Shown: positions 26,184-36,043 of the stretch, in pieces
Layout of the letters: every line of letters starts with the position of its first letter
Position numbering within the stretch: the stretch's first letter is position 1
Assembly: GCA_017936545.1 (NCBI GenBank)
Contig: JAGBFJ010000054.1
Span: 60,537-124,536, forward strand
DNA: 64,000 nt
Reading direction: 5' to 3'
Source of the DNA: Sutterella sp.
GTDB lineage: Bacteria > Pseudomonadota > Gammaproteobacteria > Burkholderiales > Burkholderiaceae_F
Position numbers and translations under genes: made by a program
The notes under the pieces: model-generated
Told to the model about the DNA's origin: nothing
Databases searched by the model: none
What the model saw: the letters and a program-made list of their open reading frames with translations, nothing else

Positions 26184-27971
26184 ATGACTGAACATACCGT
26201 CTGCCTCCGACTGGAAAAGCTCCGCTCTGCCATGGCGGGCAAGAATTTAGCGGCCTGGATCGTCCGTACATCCGATCCCTATCTGTCGGAATATGTTCCC
26301 GACCACTGGACCGGCGTCAGATGGCTTTCCGGCTTTACCGGCAGCACGGCGATTCTCGCTGTGACAGCCGGCGAAGCCGCACTTTTCACCGACAGCCGAT
26401 ACTGGGAGCAGGCCGGCCGGGAGCTCGAAGGCTCCGGCATTGCCCTTGTTCGCCTCGGCGCCTCCGGCGAACCTGATCCTGCAGCATGGATTTCGGCTCG
26501 TCTCAAGCGCGGAGAACGAATCGGCACAGACTACGCGGCGATAAGTATCAGCAGTCAGCGTTTGCTTGAGAAAGGACTGGCTGATGCCGGGCTGATCCTT
26601 TGTCATGACGACGGTCTCCTTGACGACGTTTGGCAGGAAAGCCGGCCTCCTGTTCCTGCGTCGTCTGTTTATCACCTTGCTTCTGCCGGCCGCTCGACTG
26701 CCGACAAACTATCCGAAGTGCGGGAACGCCTGACTATCTCTGGAGCTGACGGACTCTTCATCGCACCTCTCGACGATACCGCCTGGCTCACTAACTGCCG
26801 GGGAAGCGATATTCACTGCAATCCCGTTTTTCTTTCCTACATGCTCGTCACAGGTGAGAGCGCGCTTCTCTTTTGCAATGCCGAACGCATGCACTCCGAT
26901 GCAGCCGACGCACTCGCCCGAGACGGAGTAGACATCCTGCCCCCCGAACAATGCCTCTCTGTTCTCGCCGAAACCTCACGCACTCACCGTCTGCTGCTGG
27001 ATCCTGACCGCACGCCGGCTCGGGTGCTGCCCCTTCTTTCCCGAGCCCCTGTTGAATCCGTTTCTCCTGTAGCTCTGATGAAGAGCCGCAAAAACCGGAC
27101 CGAACTCGAAAGCATCCGCAGAGCCATGGTGAGCGACGGCATCGCTCTGTGCGAGTTCTATGCCGAACTCGAAGAACGCCTTGCGGCCGGAGAACGCATT
27201 ACCGAAATCCGTGCTGCGGAACTGCTTCATGCCCATCGAGCAGCACAGCCAGATTTTCTTGACGAGAGCTTTGATACGATTGCGGCTTTCGGTCCGAATG
27301 CCGCGCTGCCGCACTATATGCCCTCTCCTTCAACCGATCGTCTTCTCTCCGACGGACTGCTGCTCATCGATTCAGGCGGCCAGTATCGAACAGGCACGAC
27401 CGACATCACGCGAATGACGGCGATCGGCAGTCTCTCGGATGAAATGAAAAGAGACGTCACGCTCGTTCTCAAAGGCATGATCGCTCTGGCCAGAGCCTCC
27501 GTTCCCGCGGGTACATCAGGCGCGCAGCTCGACAGTCTTGCCAGAGCGCCGCTCTGGCGGGAGGGGCTTGATTTCGGTCACGGCACCGGTCACGGCGTCG
27601 GATTCGTCCTGAGCGTTCATGAAGGCCCCTTCTCGATTTCTCCCCGTTCTCAGAAAACAGGAGAGCTGGGACTTCAGGCCGGCCTGGTCATCTCCGATGA
27701 GCCTGGCGTCTATCGGCCCGGCAGATGGGGCGTTCGCATTGAAAACCTCATCGCGGCGCGTCCCGCTGCTTCAACAGAATTCGGCAGCTTCCTGGACTTT
27801 GAAGTCCTGACACTCTGTCCGATTGATGTTCGTACGATTCATTCCTCTATGCTGACCTCTGAGGAAACCGACTGGCTCAACAGCTATCACGACCGTATTC
27901 GGAGAATCCTTTCTCCGCACTTGTCGGCAGACGCTCAAAAATGGCTTGAACAGGCTGTTTTGCCTCTCTGA
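26184..27971 (+). CDS. pepP: Xaa-Pro aminopeptidase (M24B, three-domain type)
   Basis: This 595-residue protein is longer than E. coli PepP (about 440) and matches the three-domain creatinase/APP1-like class with two N-terminal non-catalytic domains and a C-terminal extension. The catalytic pita-bread domain keeps the metal ligands: IDSGGQYRTGTTDITR (two Asp), HGTGHGVGFVLSVHEGP (His), SDEPGVY (Glu) and GVRIENL (Glu). It removes N-terminal residues preceding proline. With pepN it points to active peptide use. The symbol is given by function; in some schemes this class is pepP2 or app. Confidence 0.9.
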   Translation: MTEHTVCLRLEKLRSAMAGKNLAAWIVRTSDPYLSEYVPDHWTGVRWLSGFTGSTAILAVTAGEAALFTDSRYWEQAGRELEGSGIALVRLGASGEPDPAAWISARLKRGERIGTDYAAISISSQRLLEKGLADAGLILCHDDGLLDDVWQESRPPVPASSVYHLASAGRSTADKLSEVRERLTISGADGLFIAPLDDTAWLTNCRGSDIHCNPVFLSYMLVTGESALLFCNAERMHSDAADALARDGVDILPPEQCLSVLAETSRTHRLLLDPDRTPARVLPLLSRAPVESVSPVALMKSRKNRTELESIRRAMVSDGIALCEFYAELEERLAAGERITEIRAAELLHAHRAAQPDFLDESFDTIAAFGPNAALPHYMPSPSTDRLLSDGLLLIDSGGQYRTGTTDITRMTAIGSLSDEMKRDVTLVLKGMIALARASVPAGTSGAQLDSLARAPLWREGLDFGHGTGHGVGFVLSVHEGPFSISPRSQKTGELGLQAGLVISDEPGVYRPGRWGVRIENLIAARPAASTEFGSFLDFEVLTLCPIDVRTIHSSMLTSEETDWLNSYHDRIRRILSPHLSADAQKWLEQAVLPL

Positions 27972-28071
27972 AAATTGCGTACATTTTGTTACACTGCTTT
28001 GCGGCTCTTATCAGAACATATGAAGCCGCGTGCCGAAGTTTGCGCAGATACTTACTGATATGTCAGAGACT

Positions 28072-28101
28072 TACGCCCGGGCATGACCGGGCGTCTTTTC
28101 A
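28072..28101 (+). terminator. Terminator after aminopeptidase P
   Basis: ACGCCCGG/CCGGGCGT hairpin followed by CTTTTC. It lies just before the RND adaptor start. Confidence 0.7.
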
Positions 28102-28111
28102 TTCGTTAGCC

Positions 28112-29203
28112 ATGCGACACATTTTTACTTCCGCCTGCACGGGTCTGATTCTTCTCTCGGTCCTTACCGCCTGCGATCAGAAGCCCGCCGCCAAAGCTCC
28201 CCGCGCACCGCTTGCCGTCAGCACCGTTACAGCAGTCATGGCGGACGAGCCTCGCTGGGTCAGCGTACTCGGTCAGACTGAAGGAGGAAAAGAAGTGGAT
28301 GTTCGCCCGCAGGTGAGCGGCATCATCGAGGAAATCCTGTTTACCGAAGGAACCGCCGTCAAGGAAGGTGATCTGCTGTACCGTATAGATCAGGCTCCGT
28401 TCAAGGCGAAGCTCAACTCCGCCTCTGCCGCCCGACGGCAGGCCGAAGCTGATCTCGCACAAGCCGTACGGGAACTTGCACGTTCCGAAAAACTCTTTAA
28501 ATCCGGAGCAGGAAGCCGCAAGGATTACGATGATGCGCTGAGCGCCCGCCAAGTTGCTCAGGCTGCGCTTGAAGCCAAAAAGGCAGAAGAAAAGGACGCG
28601 TCCATCAGTCTGGGCTGGACTGAAGTTCGCGCTCCTGCTTCCGGGCTCACGGGCAAAACCCAGGTCAATCCCGGCGCACTTGTCTCGCAGCAAACCAGCC
28701 TTCTGACTTCAATCACTCAGCATGACGACGTCCGCGTTGTATTTGCGCCTTCGGAACGCCTTCTCGACGGAGCGAAGATCACCCTCCAAAATCGAGTGGA
28801 ACTGACCGATGACGCAGGAAAGAACTATCCCGCGAAACTTGACTTCGTCGCTCAGTCGATCAACCCGAATACCAATACTCTGCTTCTGCGCGCCAGACTT
28901 GAGGACAACGCAGGACTGATGCCGGGAACGTTTGTCCGCACGCGCCTCATGATCGGAGAAAGAAAGAACGCCGTGCGCGTGCCGCAGAAAGCCATTACTC
29001 AGGAGCCAGACGGATCGTACACCGTCTATCTCTACAAGGACGGCAAAGCCTCAGCCCGTACAGTCACCGTTGATCAGTGGGTCGGCACGGACTGGCTGGT
29101 TACCGGAGGGCTGGAAGCCGGCGACAAAATCATCACCGACCAGCTTCTTAAGCTTCGAGACGGTCTTGCCGTCAAGCCTGCCTCCGAGAAAAAACAAAAG
29201 TAA
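28112..29203 (+). CDS. RND efflux periplasmic adaptor (AcrA/MexA type lipoprotein)
   Basis: The protein has 363 residues from the ATG at 28112. The signal peptide ends in the lipobox LTAC (Cys20). The usual order follows: biotinyl-lipoyl half motif (VDVRPQVSGIIEEILFTEGTAVKEGD), an alpha-helical hairpin rich in Ala, Glu and Arg, the second lipoyl half (WTEVRAPASGLTG), beta-barrel, and membrane-proximal domain. It bridges an inner-membrane RND pump and an outer-membrane channel. The gene is intact, but the pump gene ten bases downstream is a pseudogene, so this adaptor now lacks its partner unless another RND pump exists elsewhere. Confidence 0.9.
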   Translation: MRHIFTSACTGLILLSVLTACDQKPAAKAPRAPLAVSTVTAVMADEPRWVSVLGQTEGGKEVDVRPQVSGIIEEILFTEGTAVKEGDLLYRIDQAPFKAKLNSASAARRQAEADLAQAVRELARSEKLFKSGAGSRKDYDDALSARQVAQAALEAKKAEEKDASISLGWTEVRAPASGLTGKTQVNPGALVSQQTSLLTSITQHDDVRVVFAPSERLLDGAKITLQNRVELTDDAGKNYPAKLDFVAQSINPNTNTLLLRARLEDNAGLMPGTFVRTRLMIGERKNAVRVPQKAITQEPDGSYTVYLYKDGKASARTVTVDQWVGTDWLVTGGLEAGDKIITDQLLKLRDGLAVKPASEKKQK

Positions 29204-29212
29204 AGGTGCGCC

Positions 29213-31682
29213 ATGCTGAGTCAGTTCTGCATCCGTCGCCCGATCTTCGCCACGGTTCTCTCCATCATTGTGCTTGCCGCCTGATGGCACTGAGAGTGCT
29301 GCCGCTTTCTCAGTATCCGAACATCTCGCCCCCAACCATCCGCGTATCGACCACATACGACGGCGCCGACTCTCAGACGCTCGCCCGTACGGCGGCGCCG
29401 CCGATCGAAGACCAGCTTTCCGGCATTGCCGGCCTTCTCTACTACACCACGAGCATCCGAAGCAGCGGCGAACTCTCCATTTCCTGCGTTTTCGAAGTCG
29501 GTACGGATCCGAACGACGCGATGCTCGAAATCAACAACCGCGTTCGAACTGCTGAGAGAAGCCTGCCTGAAAAAGTCCGCAATCAGGGCGTCACGGTGAG
29601 AAAGCGCTCGGAAGACAGCCTGCTGATGGTGGCGCTGCATTCTCCCGATCACTCAATCTCAGCAACGGACCTCGCCGACTATGCCAATCTCAACATTGTC
29701 GATGAACTCAAGCGTCTGCCCGGCGTCGGCGACGTCACGGTCTTCGGCAATGCTCAGTCAGCCATGCGCATCTGAGTCGATCCGGAAAAGATGGGACTAC
29801 TCGGCGTCACCGTACAGGACGTGGAAAACGCCATTGAAGCTCAGAACGAACAGCGCGGCGCCGGCAGCGTCGGTACTGCTCCTACGCTTGACGATCAGCA
29901 GGTCTATTACACGGTGACGACTCCCGGCCGTCTTCTCACCCCTGAGCAGTTCGGCAATATCGTCATTAACTCCAAAGGCCCCAACGGTGTCGTGCACATG
30001 TCCGATATTGCCCGCACCGAAGTCGGGAAGCGCTCTGATGAATTCCGCGTGGACGTCAACGGAGAACCCGGCGTCAATATGGGCGTTTATCTGCAGACGG
30101 GCGCCAACGCCATGGAGGCTGCCACAGCCGCCAAAGAGCGTCTCGTCGAACTGGCCAAACGCTTTCCGAAGAACCGGGTCGATTACCTGATCACCGACGA
30201 TACGACCGTCTTCGTGGGTGCTTCGCTCAACGAGCGTTTATCACACGCTGGCCGAAGCCGGCCTGCTCGTGCTGCTTGTGGTGTTCATCTTTCTGCAGAG
30301 CTGGCGCGCAACCCTCATTCCGATGCTTGCCGTTCCCGTCTCGCTGATCGGCACCATGGCCAGACTCTGGCTTTTCGGCTTTTCCCTGAAAACATTGAGC
30401 GCATTATGAGAACCGAGGGACTTTCGCCCTACGACGCTGCTCAGAAAGCCATGAAGGAAGTCTCCGGCGCCCTTGTTGCCATCATGCTCGTGCTTGCCGC
30501 AGTCTTCATCCCCGTCGCATTCCTCGGCGGCATCGCCGGTGAACTCTACAGGCAGTTTGCCGTGACGGTTGCCACTTCAGTCGTTCTGTCGGGTTTCGTC
30601 GCCCTGACTCTGACGCCTGCTCTCTGCGCCATTCTTCTTAAAAAGCCCGAAGAAGGCTCCGGCGGGAAGCTCAGCATCTTCCGAGTATTCAACGCCGGTC
30701 TCTCCCGATTTACACTGGTCTTTCTCCAGCTTGTGACGGCGGCTCTGCGTCATCGCATCGTGACCGCCGTCATCCTCGCGATTGTTACCTTCGGCTGCGT
30801 GGAAATGCTCGAGCGCACCCCGACCTCCTTCATTCCTAAATGAGGACCAGGGTCTCGTTCGAATGTCGATGAAGCTTCCTGAGGGCGCCGCTTTCCCCAG
30901 AACGGAGGCTGTGGCTCTGGATCTTTTGGAAAAAATCCGCAGTCTTGACGGCGTCAAGAGCGTGGTCACCATGATGGGCTTCGATACGACCAGCAATGAC
31001 CGCCGCAGCAACGTTGCGACATTCATCGTTAAGCTCAAGCATTGGGATGAGCGTACAGATGATGCCGATGCGATCCGCATGCAGATTCAGAAGTTCATGA
31101 GCGCACACCCCGATGCCACCGGCGTCGCCATGCTGCCGGCTGCCATCTCCGGTCTCGGCTCCACCAACGGCTTTACCGGCTACGTGCTTGCTCACGGCAA
31201 CGACAATCCTCTCGTTCTTCATGTTCCTCATCCTCGCCGCACTGTACGAACGCTGGTCCCTGCCGGTTGCCGTCGTGCTCGCCGTTCCCTATGCATTCCT
31301 CGGCGCCATGGCCGCTCTCTGGGTAAGAAATTCCCCGAACGATATTTATTTCCAAATCGGCCTGCTTGTTCTGATCGGCCTTACTGCCAAGAACGCCATT
31401 CTGATTGAGGAATTCGCAGCACAGAAGATGGAGGAAGGCATGAGCGCATTCGATGCCGCCGTCGAAGCCGCCGCACTTCGTCTGCGTCCGATCCTCATGA
31501 CCTCCGCAGCCTTCGTTCTCGGCGTCGTGCCGCTTCTGCTGGCAACAGGCGCAGGTGCCTCTGCAAGGCACTCGATGGGCACGGGTGTTTTCGGAGGGAT
31601 GCTGACAGCCACCTTCATTTCTACGATTTTCGTTCCGGTTTTCTTCACCTGGTTTGCCAAACGCAGCAAGAGAAACCGCTGA
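29213..31682 (+). pseudogene. RND efflux pump (AcrB-type) pseudogene with at least six lesions
   Basis: Pieces of one AcrB-like protein can be read in order across all three frames. Lesions: a frameshift near 29275-29284 after residue 23; a TGA at 29773-29775 where AMRIW expects Trp; an extra base at about 30235 before VYHTLAEAG; an in-frame-destroying deletion at 30388-30405; an extra base at 30838-30841 before EDQGLV; and a large deletion near 31205-31215 joining the periplasmic porter region ([14 protein letters not shown]) to a late membrane segment ([12 protein letters not shown]). About 2.5 kb remain of the usual 3.1 kb. The deletion at 30388 removes the helix carrying the essential Asp pair of the proton relay. 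Not functional. Confidence 0.93.
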
Positions 31683-31702
31683 TCCTCCTTTCTCTCCATA
31701 GC

Positions 31703-31738
31703 AAACGGCAGTCTTGTTTTCACAAGACTGCCGTTTTC
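31703..31738. terminator. Bidirectional terminator between the RND pseudogene and dnaJ
   Basis: AAACGGCAGTCTTG/CAAGACTGCCGTTT hairpin with A residues on the left and T residues on the right. Confidence 0.85.
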
Positions 31739-31761
31739 CTTACTCCCTGCTGTTAAAGGGC

Positions 31762-32907
31762 TCAGCTCTTGAAGAAGCCCTTCATGCGGTCGAAGAACGA
31801 CTGAGACTTGGGATTGTGCTTGTCGCCGCCGTCCTTGAGACTTGCTTCGAATTCGCGAAGCAGGTTCTTCTGCTTGGTCGAGAGATTGACCGGCGTTTCC
31901 ACTTCGATATGGAGATACAGATCGCCGGGCTCCTTCGTGCGAAGGTTGCGGATACCCTTGCCGCGCAGACGGAAGGTCTTGCCTGTCTGAGTGCCTTCCG
32001 GCAGCGTGATGCGGGTTTCGCCTTCGAGCGTAGGCACGGTGATTTCTCCTCCGAGCGCCGCCGTGACAAACGAAATCGGAAGTTCCGTATGAAGATCGTC
32101 TCCGTCGCGCGAGAAGATGTCGTGCGGCTTGATGATGATTTCAACATACAGATCGCCCGGCTCGCCGCCGTTCTGCCCCGGCTCGCCCTTGCCGGCAAGA
32201 CGAATGCGCTGACCCATATTGATGCCGGCGGGAATGTTGACCTCCAGCACCTTGGTCTTGCGGATCACGCCCTTGCCCTGGCAGTTCGTGCAGGGATCGG
32301 CAATCACCTGACCGGTGCCGTGGCAGTGCGGGCAAGTCTGCTGAACCTGGAAGAGGCCGTTGGACATGCGGACAACGCCCTGACCGTGACAGGTCGGGCA
32401 GACCTTCTTCGACGTACCGGGCTTGCAACCGGTGCCGTGACAGACATCGCACTCATCCCAGCCCGGCACGCGGATATCCATCTTGCGGCCCTTGGCGGCT
32501 TCCTCAAGCGTAATTTCAAGTTCAAAGCGGACATCGTTGCCGCGGAACGACTGCTCGCGTCCGCCGCGCGCCCGGCCGCCGCCGAACAGATCAGAGAAAA
32601 TGTCGCCGAAGGCGCTCTGGAAGTCGGCGCCGCCCATATTGCCGAAGCCGCCGAAACCGCCGGGACCTCCGGCCGCATTGGGATCAACGCCCGCCTTGCC
32701 GTAGCGGTCGTAGGCCGCGCGCTTCTGATCGTCAGACAGCACGGCATACGCTTCACCGATTTCCTTGAACTTTTCCTCTGCAGCCTTGTCGCCCGGATTG
32801 CGGTCAGGGTGGTACTTCATTGCCATCCGGCGGTAAGCCTTCTTGATTTCTTCGGCAGAAGCACCCTTGCTCAGGCCGAGCAGCTCGTAATAATCCTGAT
32901 CAGACAT
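31762..32907 (-). CDS. dnaJ: Chaperone DnaJ
   Basis: This 381-residue protein is a class A DnaJ. The J domain (about 5-70) has HPD in [11 protein letters not shown] Gly/Phe-rich linker (about 75-125) and the zinc domain with four CxxCxGxG repeats ([32 protein letters not shown]) follow, then the C-terminal substrate domains. It stimulates the DnaK ATPase and delivers clients. It lies 160 bases downstream of dnaK on the minus strand. A terminator-like hairpin in that gap may lower dnaJ relative to dnaK, and a small GGGAGC/GCTCCC hairpin sits just before the start. Confidence 0.98.
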   Translation of the reverse strand: MSDQDYYELLGLSKGASAEEIKKAYRRMAMKYHPDRNPGDKAAEEKFKEIGEAYAVLSDDQKRAAYDRYGKAGVDPNAAGGPGGFGGFGNMGGADFQSAFGDIFSDLFGGGRARGGREQSFRGNDVRFELEITLEEAAKGRKMDIRVPGWDECDVCHGTGCKPGTSKKVCPTCHGQGVVRMSNGLFQVQQTCPHCHGTGQVIADPCTNCQGKGVIRKTKVLEVNIPAGINMGQRIRLAGKGEPGQNGGEPGDLYVEIIIKPHDIFSRDGDDLHTELPISFVTAALGGEITVPTLEGETRITLPEGTQTGKTFRLRGKGIRNLRTKEPGDLYLHIEVETPVNLSTKQKNLLREFEASLKDGGDKHNPKSQSFFDRMKGFFKS

Positions 32908-32959
32908 AACCCTAAACTCTTCGGGGAGCGAGGCTCCCAGTCATCAATTTGTAAAAACT

Positions 32960-32996
32960 CGAAAAGGGCCGGCGCAGCCTGAGCTTCCCGACCCTT
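32960..32996 (-). terminator. Possible attenuator between dnaK and dnaJ
   Basis: In minus-strand direction the hairpin AAGGG-CGG...CCG-CCCTT is followed by TTTTCGAGTTTTT. It would let part of the transcripts stop after dnaK. Confidence 0.5.
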
Positions 32997-33067
32997 CTCC
33001 AACCGGCTGGTTTACCGTTATCCGCCGCCGAGGAAGAACTCCCCGGCTCAGCAATGCTGTCGGCGGA

Positions 33068-34984
33068 TTACTTCTTCACTTCCGTGAAGTCGGCGTCGAC
33101 GACATCGTCGTCCTTGCCGGAGGCTTCAGCCTTGCCCTGAGCCTGCTGCTGACCGGCCTGCTGAGCTGCCTTGTTGATCTTTTCACCGATCTTCTGAGCA
33201 GCATCCATCAGGCGTTCGACAGCCTTTTCGATCGCGTCCTTGTCTTCGCCCTTGATCTTTTCTTCGACAACCTTGATGGCATCTTCGCAGGCAGCGCGGT
33301 CGGCGGAGTCGACCTTGTCGCCGAGATCCTTGAGCGTCTTCTGAACCTGACTGACGGAGGCATCCGCGTTGTTGCGGGCCTGAGCCAGTTCGGCGCGGCG
33401 CTTGTCTTCTTCCTTGTTGGCTTCGGCGTCCTGCACCATGCGTTCGATTTCGTCTTCGCTCAGACCGGAGCTCGCCTTAATCGTGATGGTGTTTTCCTTG
33501 CCGGTGGCCTTGTCCTTGGCAGCGACATGGAGAATGCCGTTGGCGTCGATGTCGAAGGTCACTTCAATCTGCGGCAGTCCGCGCGGAGACGGCGGGATGC
33601 CTTCGAGATTGAATTCGCCGAGGAGCTTGTTCGAAGCTGCCATCTGACGTTCGCCCTGATAGACCTTGATGGTCACGGCAGGCTGGTTGTCTTCGGCCGT
33701 CGAGAAGACCTGGCTGTGCTTCGTCGGGATCGTGGTGTTGCGCTTGATCATCGGCGTCATCACGCCGCCGAGCGTTTCGATGCCGAGTGTCAGCGGAGTA
33801 ACGTCAAGAAGCAGAACGTCATGACGTTCGCCGGTAAGAACCGAACCCTGAATAGCAGCGCCGATGGCAACAGCTTCGTCGGGATTGACGTCCTTGCGCG
33901 GATCCTTGCCGAAGAATTCCTTCACAACGGACTGAACGCGCGGCATGCGGGACTGACCGCCGACGAGAATCACGTCGGTGATTTCGGAAGCAGACACGCC
34001 GGCGTCGCGCAGAGCCTTGCGGCAGGGTTCGATCGTGCGCTGAACGAGGTCTTCCACAAGCGCTTCGAACTTGGCACGCGTGATGCTCACGTTCAGGTGC
34101 TTCGGACCGGTCGCATCAGCCGTGATGTACGGCAGATTGATTTCCGTTTCCTGACGGCTGGAAAGCTCGATCTTCGCCTTTTCAGCGGCATCCTTCAGAC
34201 GCTGAAGAGCCAGAACGTCCTTCGAGAGATCAACACCCGTATCCTTGCGGAATTCAGTGATCAGGTAATCAACGAGACGCTGGTCAAAGTCTTCGCCGCC
34301 GAGGAACGTGTCGCCGTTCGTGGAAAGCACTTCGAACTGCTTGTCGCCGTCAATATTGGCCAGGTCGATGATCGAGATGTCGAACGTACCGCCGCCGAGG
34401 TCATACACGGCGATCTTGCGGTCGGCGTTGCCGCCCTTGTCCAGACCGAAAGCGAGCGCGGCCGCGGTCGGTTCATTGATGATGCGCTTCACTTCAAGAC
34501 CGGCGATGCGGCCGGCATCCTTCGTTGCCTGACGCTGGGAGTCCTTGAAGTAGGCCGGAACCGTAATCACGGCTTCCGTCACGGTTTCGCCGAGGTAGTC
34601 TTCGGCAGTCTGCTTCATCTTGCGGAGGATTTCAGCGCTGACCTGCTGAGGAGCAAGACGCTTGCCCTGAACTTCCACCCAGGCGTCGCCATTGTCGGCA
34701 CGGGTGATCGTGAAGGGCATCAGGCCGATATCCTTCTGAACTTCCGCATCGTCAAAGCGGCGGCCGATAAGACGCTTCACAGCGAAGAGCGTGTTCTTCG
34801 GATTCGTCACGGCCTGACGCTTGGCGGGAGCGCCGACAAGCACTTCGCCCTTGTCCATGTAGGCAACGATGGAGGGCGTCGTACGGGCGCCTTCACTGTT
34901 TTCGATAACCTTGATGTTGTCGCCTTCCATCACGGCAACAGCGGAGTTCGTCGTGCCAAGGTCAATGCCAATGATCTTTGCCAT
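33068..34984 (-). CDS. dnaK: Chaperone DnaK (Hsp70)
   Basis: This 638-residue protein has the full Hsp70 layout: phosphate-1 loop [26 protein letters not shown], the [16 protein letters not shown] linker, a substrate-binding beta domain and a Gly/Gln-rich C-terminal tail before [14 protein letters not shown]. It is an ATP-dependent folding chaperone acting with DnaJ and GrpE. A textbook sigma-32 promoter lies at 35147-35174, giving a leader of about 150 bases with two strong hairpins. grpE is upstream on the same strand but separated by its own terminator, so the three genes can be separate units. Confidence 0.99.
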   Translation of the reverse strand: MAKIIGIDLGTTNSAVAVMEGDNIKVIENSEGARTTPSIVAYMDKGEVLVGAPAKRQAVTNPKNTLFAVKRLIGRRFDDAEVQKDIGLMPFTITRADNGDAWVEVQGKRLAPQQVSAEILRKMKQTAEDYLGETVTEAVITVPAYFKDSQRQATKDAGRIAGLEVKRIINEPTAAALAFGLDKGGNADRKIAVYDLGGGTFDISIIDLANIDGDKQFEVLSTNGDTFLGGEDFDQRLVDYLITEFRKDTGVDLSKDVLALQRLKDAAEKAKIELSSRQETEINLPYITADATGPKHLNVSITRAKFEALVEDLVQRTIEPCRKALRDAGVSASEITDVILVGGQSRMPRVQSVVKEFFGKDPRKDVNPDEAVAIGAAIQGSVLTGERHDVLLLDVTPLTLGIETLGGVMTPMIKRNTTIPTKHSQVFSTAEDNQPAVTIKVYQGERQMAASNKLLGEFNLEGIPPSPRGLPQIEVTFDIDANGILHVAAKDKATGKENTITIKASSGLSEDEIERMVQDAEANKEEDKRRAELAQARNNADASVSQVQKTLKDLGDKVDSADRAACEDAIKVVEEKIKGEDKDAIEKAVERLMDAAQKIGEKINKAAQQAGQQQAQGKAEASGKDDDVVDADFTEVKK

Positions 34985-35146
34985 TTCGGGATAATCCTCT
35001 AAAAAATCTGTTTGCCTCGGACGATGCCGGCCTTGACCGGCATCTCTCTGCCTCAGGCGATTCGCCCCAGGCGTCCGTCAGCATCATCCAAACTTTGCGC
35101 TCTGAGCCCCGTGCGTCGCACGGGCCTTCGAACAACCTTAATCCCT

Positions 35147-35174
35147 ATATGGGGATGCCCCTCTTTTTTTCAAG
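35147..35174 (-). promoter_or_regulatory. Sigma-32 heat-shock promoter of dnaK
   Basis: On the minus strand, CTTGAAA (35168-35174) and CCCCATAT (35147-35154) are 13 bases apart. This matches the consensus CTTGAAA-N11-16-CCCCATnT completely. Confidence 0.9.
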
Positions 35175-35266
35175 TCCGTTTTTTCAACAGAGTCAAAAAA
35201 AATTACATCTCCCGAAGAAATTTCTTATATTTCAACGAAATTTATTGCGACTCCCTTTTTGCTTCT

Positions 35267-35296
35267 GAAAAAAAGTGGAACCCTTATCGGATTCCC
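35267..35296 (-). terminator. Terminator after grpE
   Basis: In minus-strand direction the stem GGAATCC/GGGTTCC is followed by a run of seven T residues. Confidence 0.75.
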
Positions 35297-35318
35297 CTTT
35301 CGTCATCGATCAGCCGGA

Positions 35319-35933
35319 TCAGCCCTGAGCAACGCTCACCATGGCTGGGCGAAGCACTCGTTCGGCGATCATCCAGCCGCGCTGGAAGACATCAACCACC
35401 GTACCCGGCTGAGCGCCTTCAGGTGCGGGCACCATGGCAACCGCCTGCTGGGTATGAGGATCAAAGACCTCTCCCTTAGGATCGATCGGCTTCATCTGCG
35501 ACACGTCAAGCGCATGGATCAGTTGGCGGTAGACGGCAAGCATGCCTTCGCGAACCGGATCGCCTTCCTGATCCTTCGTGACCTCAAGCGCCTTTTCCAG
35601 ACTGTCCACGACAGGAAGCAGATTTTCGGCAAATTTCTCGATACCGAACTTTCGTGCCTTCTGAACCTCCTCGGAGGCACGGCGGCGGGTATTTTCAAGC
35701 TCCGCCATGGCACGGACGTAGAGATCGTAGTGTTCCAGCACCTTGGCTTCCGAGAGCTTGAGCGCCGTCTGCAGATCCTCAAGCGTCTGTTCGGGCGTCT
35801 TTTCTTCCTGAGCCTGTTCTTCCTTCCGGCAGGCGCATTCAGCCTCGCCTTCCTTCGCGCAGCAGCAGGGCTCGGCACCTTCAGCGCACTGAGCCTCTTC
35901 CTTCACGTCCTTGTTCTGAGTGTTTTCCGTCAT
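35319..35933 (-). CDS. grpE: Nucleotide exchange factor GrpE with a cysteine-rich N-terminal tail
   Basis: The protein has 204 residues. The long dimerising helix (about 55-140) and the C-terminal beta domain (PIDPKGEVFDPHTQQAVAMVPA, then GTVVDVFQRGWMIAERVLRPAMVSVA) are standard. GrpE releases ADP from DnaK. The odd part is the disordered, acidic N-terminal tail, which carries six cysteines in twenty residues: 16, 23, 24, 25, 33 and 35. GrpE tails normally have few or none. A sigma-32 promoter lies at 36006-36033, between this gene and hemH. Confidence 0.96.
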   Translation of the reverse strand: MTENTQNKDVKEEAQCAEGAEPCCCAKEGEAECACRKEEQAQEEKTPEQTLEDLQTALKLSEAKVLEHYDLYVRAMAELENTRRRASEEVQKARKFGIEKFAENLLPVVDSLEKALEVTKDQEGDPVREGMLAVYRQLIHALDVSQMKPIDPKGEVFDPHTQQAVAMVPAPEGAQPGTVVDVFQRGWMIAERVLRPAMVSVAQG

Positions 35934-36005
35934 AAAAGCTCCGAGAAGCCCGTTGCCGGGCAGCTAACGCACCGACGCCGTGCCGGTGCTCCCGTATTTG
36001 TATTT

Positions 36006-36033
36006 ATATGGGGACGGTCTCTGAAAATTCAAG
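36006..36033 (-). promoter_or_regulatory. Sigma-32 heat-shock promoter of grpE
   Basis: On the minus strand, CTTGAAT (36027-36033) and CCCCATAT (36006-36013) are 13 bases apart, one mismatch from consensus. It has the same spacing and -10 as the dnaK promoter. Confidence 0.88.
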
Positions 36034-36043
36034 CGAACCGATT

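Larger units (their letters stand above)
34985..35318. other. grpE-dnaK intergenic region
   Basis: It contains no gene. In minus-strand order it holds the grpE terminator (35267-35296), an AT-rich stretch, the dnaK sigma-32 promoter (35147-35174), and a dnaK leader with two perfect stems: CCCGTGCG/CGCACGGG (35108-35124) and GATGCCGG/CCGGCATC (35023-35044). Confidence 0.75.

Noticed and set aside
29773-29775. TGA at a tryptophan position in the RND gene, suggesting TGA is read as Trp or recoded
   Set aside because: TGA ends ordinary genes in the window (for example upp at 6659-6661), and the RND gene has frameshifts and deletions as well, so this is a nonsense mutation in a pseudogene.
29213-31682. 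Programmed frameshifting in the RND gene
   Set aside because: There are several shifts in different directions without slippery heptamers, plus missing protein segments. Decay explains all of it.
31714-32982. Open frame of about 420 codons on the plus strand
   Set aside because: It is antisense to dnaJ, has no ribosome site and no recognisable product.
33527-35002. Long open frame of about 490 codons on the plus strand
   Set aside because: It is the antisense of dnaK. The reverse strand of codon-biased GC-rich genes is often open.
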